Part shown: one piece after another, positions 7,601 to 15,378 of the stretch
How positions within the stretch are numbered: the first letter of the stretch is position 1
Layout of the letters: every line of letters starts with the position of its first letter
Source: JAPLYB01 sp964481435
GTDB lineage: Archaea > Nanobdellota > Nanobdellia > Pacearchaeales > UBA284
Length of the DNA stretch: 29,144 nt
Assembly: GCA_964481435.1 (NCBI GenBank)
Contig: CAYZTH010000007.1
Coordinates: forward strand, 1 to 29,144
Direction of reading: 5' to 3'
Notes under the pieces: generated by a model
Database searches by the model: none
Told to the model about the DNA's origin: nothing
The model's input: the letters and a program-made list of their open reading frames with translations, nothing else
Made by a program: the position numbers and the translations under genes

Positions 7601-10600
7601 TAAATTAACAGACCAGGGACTTGTATCTGTAGATGATATAAAAGAATTATACTTGGTTCTTGCGATAAACAACAAAGTAAACACAGATTCAAAATCAATA
7701 AGCGCAGTTCTTAGAGACTATAACAACATCAATGTCTTTTCTAAGTTTGATAATTTTGAGAGCATAATACTAAAAAAAGAAAATCGCGACACCCTAAGTA
7801 GTAAGTGGGGCTTTGATATTCAATCTTCAGAAACTGAGAACAAGAAGAAACCCCTTACCTATAATTATATTCCAACAATTGATGCAAGTGTCTGGGGCAA
7901 ATTCAGTTCAACAGATGCCCCTTCACTATCAAGCTCAGAAGATATTGTCAAAAGTTACTATGGTGATGCAGGAGGGAAGCCCTACATGATATTTTCTGAT
8001 TCAGGGAGGACAATTTTTGCTATTCTAGAACCAATTGGCGGGGGAAATTATAATTATATTAAAGCCTTTAAAATCTTAGAAGATTCAACAGGAAAATCCG
8101 TAATACAGCAACAAACAAATGATAAAGGAGAGATTATCGGAGCGAAAGAAGATGGCCTTTCTGATACAGAAAAAGCCTTGCTTCCAAGGATACTTGAACA
8201 AGACCTAGGAAAGTGTGGGCACGAGATGGTGAGAGAAGATTATCAAATAAAATTCTGGGAATCAGGACCTTATGAAGGGCTCATAGCTTACATGCCTATC
8301 TTGAGAAATGAGGGCTGGTATTATGCAACTAAATCTTACAGCGGATTCGAAAATAAATTAGTTTCATATAAAGAAACAGGGCAAGTAAATGAATACTGGA
8401 TATGCAATGTCGGAGAAAACGGAAAAGCTGAATTTAATTTCTATTCAGGAGCAGAAGGCGATGATTGTGGCTGCACTGAAATTTCAAAAACAACAGGTAT
8501 GGATGTTCCAAATGATAAAAAACCGTTTGTAGATAAACTAGAGAAATCAGGAGGATGTATACAAAAAGCACTTCAAAGCCGCCAGAAAAAAGAGAGCCCA
8601 ATAAATGCAGGTGACTGTGGAAAGCCAATTGTTGGCAAGCCCCCAGTTAATATTCCTTCGACACAGTGCGAAGAATTCATGAGCCCAGAAGACTGCTCAC
8701 TCATGTTCAATCTCTGCGACCCAGTAATATGCCCTTCAAGCAGATGCGACTTCGGAGGAAGATTCCCTGTCGAGAATGTCAAGCAGTCGGGAATAGTTGG
8801 TTCACTAGTTTTATGTTCAAGCAATACAGATGTAGTTGTTCCTATCTGTATTACCGGCCTATACAACGGCCTAGACGCCCTGAATAATATGGTCTTTAAA
8901 CAGTACAGGCAGTGCCTTCAGAAGCAAATTGATACAGGACAAACAACAGGCCTCTGTGATTACTGGCACTCGGTTTATTTCTGCCAACTTTTATGGAGTA
9001 ATTTAGATCCATTCATAAAAGCAGGAATTCCACTAGTTACATCCTCCTTGAACACAGGCGGTGGAGAGTATGCGCTCTTTTCAGATGCCTTCAAGAGCAG
9101 CCAGGATTCTTTAACATACTTCACGCAGAATTATGGTTCAAATGCTTTTACATCATTCAAGGAGAAATCTGTAGATGAATCCAGCACATCAGTCTGTGAC
9201 AGATTCCTTTCGATAAGATATCCAACAGTTGCAAAGTTTTTCGATGATTTAACAAAAGCAGATTCATACTATCAGCTCTATGCTTCTGTTGACGAAGTTC
9301 CAATGGGCGGAGGAAGTCCGGAGTCTCACTACCGAGTATTCTACACAATCTATGCAGGAAGGGACCAGCCATTAAGTTATCAAGTCTATCTAAAGAAAAA
9401 AATAAATTCACAAAGTTACACCTACGAACAAGAAAAGCAGTATGTGAGAGATGCAACAGGATTCCTTGCAGTAGGGCAGACAGTTTCAAATAAAGCAGAT
9501 ATAATCGCGCCATCAGGATATACTGAAATATGCATAAGCATAAACGGTAAAGACGAGTGCGGCTTTGGAACACTCTCAACGTCCTTCGCTGTTCAAGAGC
9601 TTCAGAATGTCTATCTTCAGGACCAGATAAAGAAAAACATCAAGACACAGAAAGAGTGCCAGGCAGGTTCAGCCACAATCATTCCAACCGCATCCCTGAA
9701 TATCCAAAGCCAGCTTAAAGAGGCTCTTCAGCCCGAGATTTATAGAAGAGGGATAGTTAGGATTTGTGCATCTGATAATCCAAGCGGCTCAACAGATTCA
9801 ACAAGATATCAAAGAATAGGTTACTGCGATAATGAAAAAATTGGATGCTGGCTTGATATGAATTCTGTAAATGACAGCATCTCAGACCTTGGAATCGTAA
9901 AAGATATTTATAATTATTCACGGCAGAGCACAATAACCTACATGCTAGAGAAAGAGGGATACGATCTTCAAACAACTAGCCAGGATAAGCTTCTGGCAAT
10001 AGAGCAGGAAATGAAACAGATTGAAAAAGACGCAAATATTTTGATAGATACTATCAATCAAAGATTTTCTGAAGTATTCTCAAATGCTAAAAAAAACCCT
10101 TATGAGGAAGCAGGAATTACTTTAGCTCCTCTTACGGGCATGGTAACAACGAATGAGCAAGATATGCAAACAAAAGTCAATGATTTAACAATTCCTTCAA
10201 ACATAAACAAAGATGAAATTCAAAAGATTCTCGATGATTATGCTCCTGATTTGGCTGACTTGAACGGAAAGATTGAGGTCCTTGTAAAAGAACTTAGGGT
10301 CGTAAGTGGAAAATGTGTCAGCATAGAAGAAAAATCAAGAGCAGAGTGGGATATCGCAGTTCTACTAGATCTTAAAACAAAACTAAAATCCCAGGTTGAA
10401 GTTGCCCTGACTACCTTAGCAATTATGCAAGGAGGAAGCTGTGCAGGGAATGGCGGAAACTGGTATGGCTTGCCAATCTGTCCAGCAGGATACAAACAGA
10501 TAAACGATGCTACTGATTCTCAGTATCGTGCAGGTTATATATGCTGTGCTCAAGTTTTAGGAAAGTTCGAAGAATTTACTCAGTGGTATACAGATAATCT

Positions 10601-13472
10601 GAAAATAATCGATCAAAATGAAAAAACATACACTCTCCGGCTTGGAGATAATGAAGTATTCTCCCCGGGAAAAGGAAGAGTTATCAAGGCAGATACTAGC
10701 CTGAAATTCTTAGGCATGGGCAACAGAGAGTTTATTGTTCAGTTTGCAGATAATCTATTTATCAAATATACTATTTCTGGTCGTGCTAAGATTAATAATG
10801 TAATCACCAAGGGAAAAATACTCACTCCCAGGAATACCATATTCCATATTGCTTCAACATCGGCAGCAGCGATTGGGAACACAGGTAGTAATATATTCAC
10901 CAAGACAACACCAGGGGGAGAGGTCATGGTTATGGCTTATGTTGATAGCGAGAGAGACTTAAGAGACCCCCTATGTTTCTTCTCAACAGAGAAATTCGAT
11001 GAAATTAAAAAAGCTAATCCCGGAATGACTTTCCCTTCAGATGATGAATGTAAGCATGAAAGAGGGGGCATAGAAGTTGAAGGAGTAATTTATGGGACAA
11101 CTCCCACAATTCAATACGATGCACTCTGTCAGCAGAGAATCGTTGAAATAGCTAAGTCAGGGCTTGGATGCGATTATGTTCTAGGTGCACCAATCCTAGA
11201 CAGTGCCGAAATACCCAACTGCATCACTAGCCCAAAAACTGCTTTTGATTGTGCATCCTTTACCCAATGGGTATACAATCACTATATTGATACTTATTCG
11301 AGCAGCATAAGCAAAATAGCAGACAGAACTGCTACTCAGCAAGCGCTTAAAGTAGGCACATTAGTAAGTAATGCTCTCGGCAAGCTCGCAGTATACGAAC
11401 AAGATAAACTTCAGCCAGGTGATTTATTATTCTTTAAGGGTGCTGAACCACCTGATGCAGTCTATGATATTGGGCATGCTGCAATTTACATTGGAAACGG
11501 ACAAATGATTCATGCCCCTACCGGTAGCGACGGCAAAGGGGTTCGTATATCAGATATAACCAATTATTATGAAGGAACCTTCAGAGGAGCTAAGAGAGTC
11601 TGTGTAGCAAGTAGCATTGTATCAATCGGACTGGGCCAGAGTTTAGGAATAGTTCGCCCCTCTTTTTATTGGACCGCGAATGGTGATTTAACAAAATATA
11701 AATCAAAATCCTCTTCTGATGTAATAAAATTATCAGATAACAGTGGCACAGTTCTTAAAACTGTTGGAAAAGCATTCATTGATGAAGTAAAGATGGAAGG
11801 TTCTGCGACTTTTACATCAGATTCAGGAGCAAAGATTGTTTTTAGTTATTCTAGCCTAAAAGAAGTTTCAGGGGGTTATCAAATAACTCCTCTAAATGTA
11901 GAGTATGGGACCGGCGCTAGGGGCGTATTGATTCCTTATCGGTCAATTGCAATAAATCCATTAAATCATCTTTCTGGAACGGATTTAGCCTATGGAGAAG
12001 TATATTATCTTTCAGAGATGGATGGATGTCCACTTCCAGATGGGACAAACCATGACGGTCTAGTCATAGCGCAGGATACTGGCAGCGCATTTAATGGGGC
12101 GAATAAACCTGCAGATAGGGTTGACCTGTATATAGGTATTGAAAGTCTCACAAATAATTTAGACAATGCATTTACTAGATGTCATGTAACAAATCTTGCA
12201 CCAACTGAAATAAAGAGTGTTAGCGTAGCAACAAAAAATGCATTCTATTCTCAATATAGTCTAAAAGGTTCAACGCCATCAGGAACACAAACCCCTGCTT
12301 CATCAGGAGAGTTTTCCGGAGTGAAACTTTTTTCAAACAAGAACAATGGGGACTTTGATTCAAGCAATGCAAATAATCTTGTAAGTTATTCAGACAGCGT
12401 CAAGGTTTGCGCAGTCCTTGAAAAAGATGGAAAATTATATTCAAGTTCAGAAGTATCCTCAAAAAATTCAGAAGTCAGTGCATGGTCTGGAACAACGCCG
12501 ACTATCAACTGGTATATTGTTCAGCCATTGTGGAGGCACCCTGATGCGGTATCCGCAAGTTTCGCGACGATATATGGAAAGACATTCAAGTGGTATGAAA
12601 ATGATGTTCAAGAGGCAACATGGCAGACCTACAACGGAGTGAATGCAGATACCATTCAATACAACCAAGTTAATCTCCAAGTAGGTGACTGGTGTCTTCC
12701 AGAAAGCATAACTCAGAAAGTAGGAACATACTATTACAGGGCTGAAGTCACAGACACCAAAGGGAATGTATTTTCATCAGCCGGGAATATAGCGAGTTCA
12801 TCAGACATAGGGGCTGGAAAATTCTATCCCCCTGTTTTTTCAGGCATGGCTTCGTCTCTTCTAGAGAAGTCCTCTTATGATCATGGAATTAAAGATACTC
12901 TAAGGATAAGCAGGAAATCAAATTATGCAAATAGTCAAGCTGGTGAAAAAGAAGCAAGTTTCATACAAACAGTAGAGGCGTACAAAAATGTCCCATACAT
13001 CCTAAATACCCGAAGCACCCTGATTGAGGCGTATACTCAAAATTTTGTAGCAGTTGAATGTGGTTCGCTTTTAATGGGTGCTGCAAATTTAGCAGATTCT
13101 GCGAATATCCCTTTATCTTCTACAGGTCAAGAATTAGTCAATAAATTTGGGACTCTGTCTTCTGGTTCAACAAAGATTGAAAAGATTCTTCTTAGCAAAA
13201 TATATTCTGGTCAGCCGGCAGTCAGGATAAATAAGAATGAACCTGCTGCAATGCACATAGGGGACATTATCATTATGCATGATGGAACAGATTACAGAAC
13301 AGCCGCTGCCTTGATAGAGGACAAAGACCCTATTGGTTATTTAAGTGCGAACGATCGAGTCATTTATGTCTCTTTTATGTGTCAAGAGAGCAATAAGGGA
13401 CAGCTTTGTTATAATGGTTTAAGAGATTCTTCGGGAGATATTTGGACGGCGACTATATTAAGAATTATCTGA
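4641..13472 (+). CDS. giant secreted protein with M23-like, NlpC/P60 and 3D modules
   Basis: A 2943-aa protein with an N-terminal signal peptide (about 1-23) and no other obvious membrane span. Visible regions, approximately: a conserved-looking N-terminal block (60-130); beta-rich repeats; a helical/coiled segment (745-790); a Cys-rich block (1340-1475, including CDPVICPSSRCDFGG); and a degenerate M23/LytM-like fold (1992-2110) that lacks the zinc ligands. An NlpC/P60 domain (2150-2325) follows, with Cys2204 in FDCASF, His2279 in IGHAAIYIG and His2291. Then come a 3D domain (2425-2515) with Asp2479 in AQDTGS and Asp2492/2495 in DRVDLYIG, an Ig-like sandwich (2585-2725), and a C-terminal region with an NlpC-like Cys2807. 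These modules belong to peptidoglycan hydrolases in bacteria. The frame is intact over 8.8 kb, so it is under selection. Likely a surface protein acting on an envelope polymer or on a partner cell; the substrate is unknown. Confidence 0.85.
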   Translation: MNRKILFAFLAICIVLSLTMIRSEETIPPGATPLLETPSQAELEILSNPTISQDQYLINPESYYYPSLNNPSSFMNWNDDYCNKTAGMDFIVEMAPDACQPSPVTSDLLEENDVPVMCKMTGIKINPLIDVPNIKNVRPIFKNQSKEIAYINFYPTRSALGSYQFTTQREIVTQGNPTLSNLGYIVVSLRQQPIESKMPSNVSVNVVLNITYDVSKTYGLHTEQFSLPVLTQDEWENGYKKYSFGNGKGYVRLQEVKDGSAKIAVYYSALGSPIASKEMREGDSLTFKLPGFYCQEGLNVTLDEIKVPTTRARLIVNGDEFLVEEGEDIADSGCQIQQITQEDYGYGGTVQITCQGAVYSGKGKGTYELNLAPKHANLNVQNNLPTKGSKSTKEVTLGSELELNVLYNNDYKLEYYYVAHIGKASAAGKRAQDVVILFASRTRTRLDDLTVKKYVKAFQKYLSSTNKPDIESDFTLKENVNKNPDVNGNIGYVKKIEKGTVRDLGGQYDNSANVEVLSVEGPKQVTYSAKVESAYTEAISQYRSISTNFVNKKDPAGIYYGIKALRGAQDLAHFMSKEDDEIDFLQEIIDQYQDNQDQDIQYEVESARDDISQISRGSGNKFTTINSQQGTYYVSLVSIESPGYNSQEATLKVNNTQGDYLIGSSVGDWAVSEINDNYVTFITSGEEETITKGSFKFLGPTKVQLIGTYIKKEAKVTFWPFEKERTTTTNFSVVIGISKRSIQLTPDQIQKKIRDLNKTIETLDKYVNALEKLTTAWKKACYVGGTVLWAKNLLEGFSGTPMARSIVMKAWTLKCASEEYRTQLGNNKMITVSQCYLKNKGSISTDVNSVKTIITEANDFVKTVKAKSGVVISSGLFGLSKQISDEKFLLEAKNLFLSDAKAKALIQDVTVSVPIGRLSRAQKDRILLMFKEGKITEEKARGDCSASKGVREMLGIPENNREEYTKEVKACIINVPVNVRYVIENFDKLTDQGLVSVDDIKELYLVLAINNKVNTDSKSISAVLRDYNNINVFSKFDNFESIILKKENRDTLSSKWGFDIQSSETENKKKPLTYNYIPTIDASVWGKFSSTDAPSLSSSEDIVKSYYGDAGGKPYMIFSDSGRTIFAILEPIGGGNYNYIKAFKILEDSTGKSVIQQQTNDKGEIIGAKEDGLSDTEKALLPRILEQDLGKCGHEMVREDYQIKFWESGPYEGLIAYMPILRNEGWYYATKSYSGFENKLVSYKETGQVNEYWICNVGENGKAEFNFYSGAEGDDCGCTEISKTTGMDVPNDKKPFVDKLEKSGGCIQKALQSRQKKESPINAGDCGKPIVGKPPVNIPSTQCEEFMSPEDCSLMFNLCDPVICPSSRCDFGGRFPVENVKQSGIVGSLVLCSSNTDVVVPICITGLYNGLDALNNMVFKQYRQCLQKQIDTGQTTGLCDYWHSVYFCQLLWSNLDPFIKAGIPLVTSSLNTGGGEYALFSDAFKSSQDSLTYFTQNYGSNAFTSFKEKSVDESSTSVCDRFLSIRYPTVAKFFDDLTKADSYYQLYASVDEVPMGGGSPESHYRVFYTIYAGRDQPLSYQVYLKKKINSQSYTYEQEKQYVRDATGFLAVGQTVSNKADIIAPSGYTEICISINGKDECGFGTLSTSFAVQELQNVYLQDQIKKNIKTQKECQAGSATIIPTASLNIQSQLKEALQPEIYRRGIVRICASDNPSGSTDSTRYQRIGYCDNEKIGCWLDMNSVNDSISDLGIVKDIYNYSRQSTITYMLEKEGYDLQTTSQDKLLAIEQEMKQIEKDANILIDTINQRFSEVFSNAKKNPYEEAGITLAPLTGMVTTNEQDMQTKVNDLTIPSNINKDEIQKILDDYAPDLADLNGKIEVLVKELRVVSGKCVSIEEKSRAEWDIAVLLDLKTKLKSQVEVALTTLAIMQGGSCAGNGGNWYGLPICPAGYKQINDATDSQYRAGYICCAQVLGKFEEFTQWYTDNLKIIDQNEKTYTLRLGDNEVFSPGKGRVIKADTSLKFLGMGNREFIVQFADNLFIKYTISGRAKINNVITKGKILTPRNTIFHIASTSAAAIGNTGSNIFTKTTPGGEVMVMAYVDSERDLRDPLCFFSTEKFDEIKKANPGMTFPSDDECKHERGGIEVEGVIYGTTPTIQYDALCQQRIVEIAKSGLGCDYVLGAPILDSAEIPNCITSPKTAFDCASFTQWVYNHYIDTYSSSISKIADRTATQQALKVGTLVSNALGKLAVYEQDKLQPGDLLFFKGAEPPDAVYDIGHAAIYIGNGQMIHAPTGSDGKGVRISDITNYYEGTFRGAKRVCVASSIVSIGLGQSLGIVRPSFYWTANGDLTKYKSKSSSDVIKLSDNSGTVLKTVGKAFIDEVKMEGSATFTSDSGAKIVFSYSSLKEVSGGYQITPLNVEYGTGARGVLIPYRSIAINPLNHLSGTDLAYGEVYYLSEMDGCPLPDGTNHDGLVIAQDTGSAFNGANKPADRVDLYIGIESLTNNLDNAFTRCHVTNLAPTEIKSVSVATKNAFYSQYSLKGSTPSGTQTPASSGEFSGVKLFSNKNNGDFDSSNANNLVSYSDSVKVCAVLEKDGKLYSSSEVSSKNSEVSAWSGTTPTINWYIVQPLWRHPDAVSASFATIYGKTFKWYENDVQEATWQTYNGVNADTIQYNQVNLQVGDWCLPESITQKVGTYYYRAEVTDTKGNVFSSAGNIASSSDIGAGKFYPPVFSGMASSLLEKSSYDHGIKDTLRISRKSNYANSQAGEKEASFIQTVEAYKNVPYILNTRSTLIEAYTQNFVAVECGSLLMGAANLADSANIPLSSTGQELVNKFGTLSSGSTKIEKILLSKIYSGQPAVRINKNEPAAMHIGDIIIMHDGTDYRTAAALIEDKDPIGYLSANDRVIYVSFMCQESNKGQLCYNGLRDSSGDIWTATILRII

Positions 13473-13537
13473 AAGTTATCTAGATTTAATCTAAAAGACT
13501 AAATTTAAAAAAAATAAAAAAATAAAAAAAGTGTTTA

Positions 13538-13957
13538 TTACTTTGCTATTTCTGCAAAAGAACCGCATTTTTGTGGTGCTGTAGGTCTGTTTTCATAAGG
13601 TGCATTACCTTGGTTTACATCAACATAAACATCTCCGTTTACATCTACGTGTACTCCATGCATACCGTTGTAATGTCCAGAGCCGTGTCCATGCTTGCAA
13701 GGAGTTGTGTCATCACTTGTGCCGAAACTTTTATCATAGGCATCTGCAACAGTCTTGGAACCTTGGATTCCCGCTACTTGTGCTCTTACAGCTTTATGTG
13801 CAGCAATCCTTTGTTCATCTTGTAACTGTGCTTCTAATCTGGTTAGTTTGATTTGTTTTCTCATTTCACCAAGATCCCTATCGGCGCATCCAGCAGTTGC
13901 TAGTAAAAGTCCTAAACCTGCTGTGGCAAGAAGTGGATAAACTATTGATTTGTTCAT
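13538..13957 (-). CDS. His-rich lipoprotein, 139 aa
   Basis: The signal peptide ends in a lipobox (TAGC, lipidated Cys24), so the mature protein should be tethered to the outer face of the membrane. Residues about 27-65 form a charged amphipathic helix, possibly coiled coil. The segment 87-110 is rich in His and Gly (CKHGHGSGHYNGMHGVHVD), which could bind metal, and the C-terminal part contains beta-like DVNGDVYVDV. A GGAGG sequence 8 nt before the ATG gives strong Shine-Dalgarno initiation, unlike the mostly leaderless neighbours. The start overlaps the stop of the upstream gene (ATGA at 13954-13957), so the two are translationally coupled. The family is not recognised. Confidence 0.75.
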   Translation of the reverse strand: MNKSIVYPLLATAGLGLLLATAGCADRDLGEMRKQIKLTRLEAQLQDEQRIAAHKAVRAQVAGIQGSKTVADAYDKSFGTSDDTTPCKHGHGSGHYNGMHGVHVDVNGDVYVDVNQGNAPYENRPTAPQKCGSFAEIAK

Positions 13958-14238
13958 TTTCCGCCTCCGTCCCGATAAGCATCTCTTGTTTCTTGTGCTC
14001 CGTCAAGCAAATGTCCAAGAGAATTTGATTTTCCAAGTTCTTTTGATCTTGCTCCCAGATATTGTCCTTGAGCTTCCGTTCTATCTGTTTTTCGGTCGTA
14101 TGAATCACAAGTAGAACCTAAAATAAGTCCACCGACAAGAAGCAATCCAAGTAATCCTGCACCAACTGGCCAGTATCTTCGTGCAAAAGCGCCGAATCCA
14201 CCAGCATTAGGCTGTGGTTGTGCTTGATTGTTCATCAT
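13954..14238 (-). CDS. single-pass membrane protein, 94 aa
   Basis: A Gln/Asn/Gly-rich N-terminal tail of about 25 residues precedes one hydrophobic helix (about residues 26-43, WPVGAGLLGLLLVGGLILG). A polar C-terminal part of 50 residues follows with Tyr, Arg and Gly. It heads an operon with the lipoprotein, overlapping it by 4 nt. A leader of about 20-30 nt with an ACGGAGGT Shine-Dalgarno sequence, and a TATA box at 14278-14288 (GATTTATAAAG on the minus strand), fit initiation here. A second Met immediately follows the first. The family is not recognised. Together the pair may form a small envelope complex, which is inference from operon structure and topology only. Confidence 0.65.
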   Translation of the reverse strand: MMNNQAQPQPNAGGFGAFARRYWPVGAGLLGLLLVGGLILGSTCDSYDRKTDRTEAQGQYLGARSKELGKSNSLGHLLDGAQETRDAYRDGGGK

Positions 14239-14400
14239 TTTATTTAATTTAAACCTCCGTAATTACTAATGATAGAGACTTTATAAATCTTTCGGTGTGT
14301 TGTAACTATCTAGTGACAATTGAATGAAAAGAGAGATCGTAAAAAGTAAACGTTAATTTAGCACCAACTTTTATAGAATTCCTTAAATTGCTCTAGGTTA
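14239..14400. other. intergenic region with operon promoter, otherwise no gene seen
   Basis: The minus strand holds the Shine-Dalgarno and TATA box for the membrane protein/lipoprotein operon (up to about 14290). The remaining 110 nt up to the end of the eS8 gene show no open frame of note and no clear structure. Confidence 0.5.
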
Positions 14401-14763
14401 TCAATCGATTAAAATACCTTGGACACATGCTTCTTGTCCTGGTCTGTTTGTTACCCGGACTTTTCCAAGATCTGTCTCGAGAATAGCTCCTTTGACAATA
14501 GCATTTCTTCTAGCTAAGAAAGGATTACTTGGAACTTCTTTGACAGTTTTTATAAGCGCTATTTTGCATTTCTTGTCTTTTTTTATGAAGACATTTACTT
14601 TATCTGTACTCAATAAAAAAGATTTGTGATGTCCCCCCATGGTCCTGACTGATTTTTTCTTCTCAATACCGAGGGTGACTTGTCTGAATACTCCAATATT
14701 TTCGAATAGTTTCTTCTTTCTTGTCTTCTTCAGCTTTCCACCGGTTGATTTTCTTCCTTTCAT
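14401..14763 (-). CDS. rps8e: 30S ribosomal protein eS8 (S8e)
   Basis: A 120-aa small-subunit ribosomal protein of the archaeal/eukaryotic S8e family. Recognisable segments are the N-terminal basic GRKSTGGKLKKTRKKK, the central RTMGGHHKSFLLS, NPFLARRNAIVKGAILETDLGKV near residues 85-105, and the C-terminal RPGQEACVQGILI. The frame is open upstream to 14898, but the start at 14763 is chosen because homology begins there (MKGRKSTGG) and because a TATA box (CTATTTAAACC, about 14784-14794) lies 22-31 nt before it, giving a leaderless mRNA. It is divergent from the LSm gene, with 144 nt between them. The length is normal for archaeal eS8. Confidence 0.93.
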   Translation of the reverse strand: MKGRKSTGGKLKKTRKKKLFENIGVFRQVTLGIEKKKSVRTMGGHHKSFLLSTDKVNVFIKKDKKCKIALIKTVKEVPSNPFLARRNAIVKGAILETDLGKVRVTNRPGQEACVQGILID

Positions 14764-14840
14764 AGAAATGAAGGCAGAAAATGGTTTAAATAGTTTTCTA
14801 AAAGATAAATTTCTCTTTCTTAAGTTCAATTTCTCTTTCC

Positions 14841-14869
14841 GAGGTTTCTCTTTTAAAAAGAGAAAGCTC
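14841..14869. repeat. 10-bp inverted repeat between the eS8 and LSm promoters
   Basis: TTTCTCTTTT (14845-14854) and AAAAGAGAAA (14856-14865) are perfect complements separated by one base, with an outer GAG/CTC pair after one mismatch. As DNA it is a near-palindrome in the shared upstream region of two divergent genes. It could be an operator, or simply low-complexity sequence. Confidence 0.4.
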
Positions 14870-14907
14870 ATAGAAACGTTTAAAAACATCTCAAACAAGA
14901 ACTTAAT

Positions 14908-15147
14908 ATGGTTAACGGAATAGAAAGACCACTAGATTTGTTAAATCAGTCAAAAGGAAAAGAAATTTTAGTGCAACTTAAAAACAACCAGCAACTTGTC
15001 GGAACTTTGGTTGCTTTCGACATACATATAAACATTGTGTTAAGCAACACCAAGGAACTAGAGAGCGGAGAGATAAAAAGGAACATCGGAATGGCCTTTA
15101 TTCGAGGAGATACAATCATATACATTTCTCCTTCGCAAGCATCTTAG
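14908..15147 (+). CDS. archaeal Sm-like protein (LSm)
   Basis: A 79-aa Sm-fold protein expected to form a ring that binds U-rich RNA. The Sm1 motif is visible as IEVL-like strands (KEILVQLKNNQQLVGTLVAF) and the RNA-contacting DIHINIVL. The Sm2 motif is IRGDTIIYIS near the C terminus, close to the usual RGD/RG-[DN] signature. The start is supported by a TATA-like element (TTTAAAAAC, 14879-14887) about 21-29 nt upstream, so the message is leaderless. In many archaea LSm genes neighbour ribosomal protein eL37. Here the neighbour is eS8 on the other strand, still an RNA/translation setting. Confidence 0.93.
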   Translation: MVNGIERPLDLLNQSKGKEILVQLKNNQQLVGTLVAFDIHINIVLSNTKELESGEIKRNIGMAFIRGDTIIYISPSQAS

Positions 15148-15255
15148 ACATAAAAATAAGTGAGCTAAAAGTTTTTTAGGTTTCAATTTTCCTAATCGTG
15201 AGTCTGGAAAAGGGATAATTAATTTCTATGATTGCGCCACTATCCTCTCAAAACA

Positions 15256-15265
15256 TTTTTATATC
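15256..15265 (+). promoter_or_regulatory. TATA box of tRNA-Leu
   Basis: TTTTTATATC ends 21 nt before the first base of the tRNA at 15287. It is the only clear TATA element ahead of both the tRNA and the phosphatase gene just downstream. Confidence 0.6.
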
Positions 15266-15286
15266 ATCTATCTCTACTGGATTTAT

Positions 15287-15370
15287 GCGGGGGTGTCGGA
15301 GCGGTCAAACGAACACGGCTTAGGACCGTGTGGCTTAGTGCCTACGCAGGTTCGAATCCTGTCTCCCGCA
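15287..15370 (+). tRNA. tRNA-Leu(UAG)
   Basis: The acceptor GCGGGGG (15287-15293) pairs with CTCCCGC (one G-U), with discriminator A at 15370. The anticodon stem CACGG/CCGTG encloses CTTAGGA with anticodon TAG at 15321-15323. A long class II variable arm and a T arm around TTCGAAT are present. The D-loop (GAGCGGTCAAA) is normal, with no insertion, in contrast to the other two tRNAs of the window. A T5 run follows directly, and the next start codon is only 8 nt past the tRNA end. Confidence 0.95.
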
Positions 15371-15378
15371 TTTTTAAA

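Noticed and set aside
8434..9975. Several open frames on the minus strand and one on the plus strand inside the giant gene
   Set aside because: They overlap a continuous frame with recognisable domains and show no family resemblance of their own.
13571..13940. Three overlapping plus-strand frames opposite the lipoprotein gene
   Set aside because: They are shadows. The minus-strand frame has a signal peptide, lipobox, Shine-Dalgarno sequence and operon coupling.
14764..14898. 45-residue N-terminal extension of eS8
   Set aside because: It covers the promoter and inverted repeat; ribosomal homology begins at MKGRKSTGG and a TATA box sits at the right distance for the shorter start.
15232..15378. 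N-terminal extension of the phosphatase through tRNA-Leu
   Set aside because: The frame is open but translates the tRNA. Homology to histidine phosphatases begins at the Met at 15379.
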